Shown here piece after piece: positions 6,505 through 6,807 of a stretch of DNA of 6,807 bases. The DNA lies in assembly GCA_964456815.1 (NCBI GenBank), contig CAYWCO010000064.1, positions 1 through 6,807 of the forward strand, read 5' to 3'. This stretch comes from CAVTZP01 sp964456815. Lineage in GTDB: Bacteria; Chloroflexota; Dehalococcoidia; Dehalococcoidales; BS750m-G39. Made by a program: the position numbers and the translations under genes. How positions within the stretch are numbered: the stretch's first letter is position 1; the number at the start of each line of letters is the position of its first letter. The notes below the pieces were generated by a model, which made no database searches, was not told the origin of the DNA, and saw only the letters and a list, made by a program, of their open reading frames with translations.

Positions 6505-6552
6505 ACTATGTATAATATAGCATAATGTAGCATATACTATCACCTTTTGCAA
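6505..6552 (-). promoter_or_regulatory. Predicted operon promoter with 10-bp direct repeats (candidate PadR operator)
   Basis: On the minus strand TTGCAA (6552-6547) and TACATT (6529-6524) are separated by 17 nt and each match the sigma-70-type consensus at 4 of 6 positions. TATATT (6519-6514) and TATTAT (6517-6512) are alternative -10 boxes. Overlapping these are head-to-tail units TATGCTACAT (6534-6525) and TATGCTATAT (6524-6515), with a weaker third, TATACATAGT (6514-6505). Repeats one helical turn apart over the -10 region would suit a repressor that blocks polymerase, most simply the PadR protein encoded just downstream. The whole patch is much richer in A+T than the genes. Exact boxes and the binding protein are predictions. 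Confidence 0.5.
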
Positions 6553-6567
6553 TAGGTAATTATTTAT

Positions 6568-6649
6568 TAACCTCACCCCCTTTTCACCCTAAAAAATCTG
6601 TGATTTTTCAGGGAACCCGCTTTAGTTTCATATGGTAACCTCACCCCCT
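6568..6649. repeat. 14-nt direct repeat TAACCTCACCCCCT, two copies
   Basis: TAACCTCACCCCCT occurs identically at 6568-6581 and 6636-6649, 68 nt apart start to start. Each copy is followed by a C-rich segment and a hairpin: the first by 6587-6613, the second by 6654-6680. The unit is therefore a conserved leader plus an inverted repeat. This looks like two members or halves of a dispersed intergenic repeat family rather than a protein-binding site, though that reading is inferred. Confidence 0.7.
6587..6613. repeat. Inverted repeat / hairpin in AT-rich context
   Basis: CCCT (6587-6590) pairs with AGGG (6610-6613). After one A/C mismatch, AAAAATC (6592-6598) pairs with GATTTTT (6602-6608) around a TGT loop. 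That gives 11 pairs. It is nearly symmetrical, so either strand could fold. No clean T-run follows on either strand, so it is better read as a repeat element than a terminator. Confidence 0.65.
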
Positions 6650-6653
6650 GTAT

Positions 6654-6680
6654 CCCCCTCTCCTTTCTAAGGAGAGGGGG
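6654..6680. repeat. Perfect 12-bp inverted repeat, CCCCCTCTCCTT / AAGGAGAGGGGG
   Basis: A perfect 12-bp stem (6654-6665 with 6669-6680) closes on a TCT loop. It is GC-rich and would be very stable as RNA or cruciform DNA. On the plus strand it is followed by AAGG and then TTTTTA (6685-6690), so it could weakly terminate plus-strand transcription. The extreme purine/pyrimidine strand bias and the preceding TAACCTCACCCCCT copy point instead to a dispersed REP-like palindrome. Confidence 0.7.
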
Positions 6681-6684
6681 AAGG

Positions 6685-6714
6685 TTTTTAAAAAGAGGGG
6701 CTGGCGCCCCTCTT
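6685..6714 (-). terminator. Rho-independent terminator-like hairpin, minus-strand orientation
   Basis: On the minus strand AAGAGGGGC (6714-6706) pairs with GCCCCTCTT (6701-6693) around a GCCA loop, and T residues follow at once (CTCTTTTT with one A later). A GC-rich 9-bp stem with a T-tract on this strand fits intrinsic termination of transcription arriving from beyond the right edge. On the plus strand only AAACACC follows, so it would not terminate there. It may equally be part of the neighbouring repeat zone. Confidence 0.5.
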
Positions 6715-6807
6715 AAACACCCCACTTAAAACAAGAGAAAGGAATACAATCCCTCTCTAGCAAAGCAGAGGTTTAAGGGCAAAGCTTAATGGGCGGGTGG
6801 TATATGC

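Larger units (their letters stand above)
6553..6807. other. Intergenic region upstream of the operon, no supportable gene
   Basis: No convincing coding sequence lies here on either strand. The first part (6553-6680) is strongly C-rich on the plus strand, with a 14-nt direct repeat and two hairpins. Next comes a terminator-like hairpin for minus-strand transcription (6685-6714). The last 93 nt hold only small imperfect inverted repeats (6752-6771 and 6773-6789). A minus-strand frame is open from the right edge to a TAG at 6759-6757 and could be the tail of another gene, but 16 codons are too few to judge. Confidence 0.6.

Noticed and set aside
6511..6516. Plus-strand TATAAT as a divergent promoter
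   Set aside because: No acceptable -35 box at 16-18 nt, and nothing coding is supported downstream on the plus strand; AT-rich DNA makes such matches easy.
6568..6714. CRISPR array
   Set aside because: Only two copies of a 14-nt repeat, with inverted repeats between them; no regular repeat-spacer pattern and no cas genes.
6789..6807. Plus-strand ATG near the right edge as a gene start
   Set aside because: Only six codons are visible and the ribosome site is weak, so coding cannot be judged.
6791..6807. Possible 5' end of a tRNA (GGGCGGGTGGTATATGC)
   Set aside because: T8, G10 and A14 could fit, but position 15 is not a purine and only 17 nt are present.

Overview
The window looks like a chromosomal segment of an uncultured bacterium with moderate to slightly high G+C. 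The protein styles (DegV pair, PadR with a HAAS-like membrane partner, M17 aminopeptidase) and the C-rich hairpin repeats in the intergenic DNA resemble Chloroflexota, perhaps Dehalococcoidia. That assignment is from memory and weak.

All eight genes lie on the minus strand, so transcription runs from right to left. From the promoter end the order is: PadR-family repressor (6470-6114), 8-TM membrane protein with an N-terminal HAAS/permease-prefix-like domain (6120-5209), two tandem DegV/FakB-type fatty-acid-binding proteins (5183-4326 and 4307-3447), PlsY acyl-phosphate:glycerol-3-phosphate acyltransferase (3447-2797), a small P-loop kinase (2753-2166), leucyl aminopeptidase PepA (2153-654), and a metallo-beta-lactamase-fold hydrolase cut by the left edge (623-1). 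Junctions are tight: a 7-nt overlap, then gaps of 25 and 18, a 1-nt overlap, then gaps of 43, 12 and 30 nt. This looks like one operon, with a possible internal promoter before the kinase.

The central idea is lipid supply. DegV (FakB) proteins carry fatty acids so that a FakA-type kinase can make acyl-phosphate, and PlsY uses acyl-phosphate to start phospholipid synthesis. Here two diverged FakB-like carriers are translationally coupled to PlsY, behind a PadR/membrane-protein pair that may sense envelope state. No FakA or PlsX is in the window. The aminopeptidase, kinase and MBL hydrolase look like housekeeping passengers, or their link is unknown.

Right of PadR (6471-6807) there is no supportable gene. 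This stretch holds an AT-rich promoter/operator patch with 10-bp direct repeats, a C-rich repeat zone with a 14-nt direct repeat and two strong hairpins, and a terminator-like hairpin oriented for minus-strand transcription coming from beyond the right edge.
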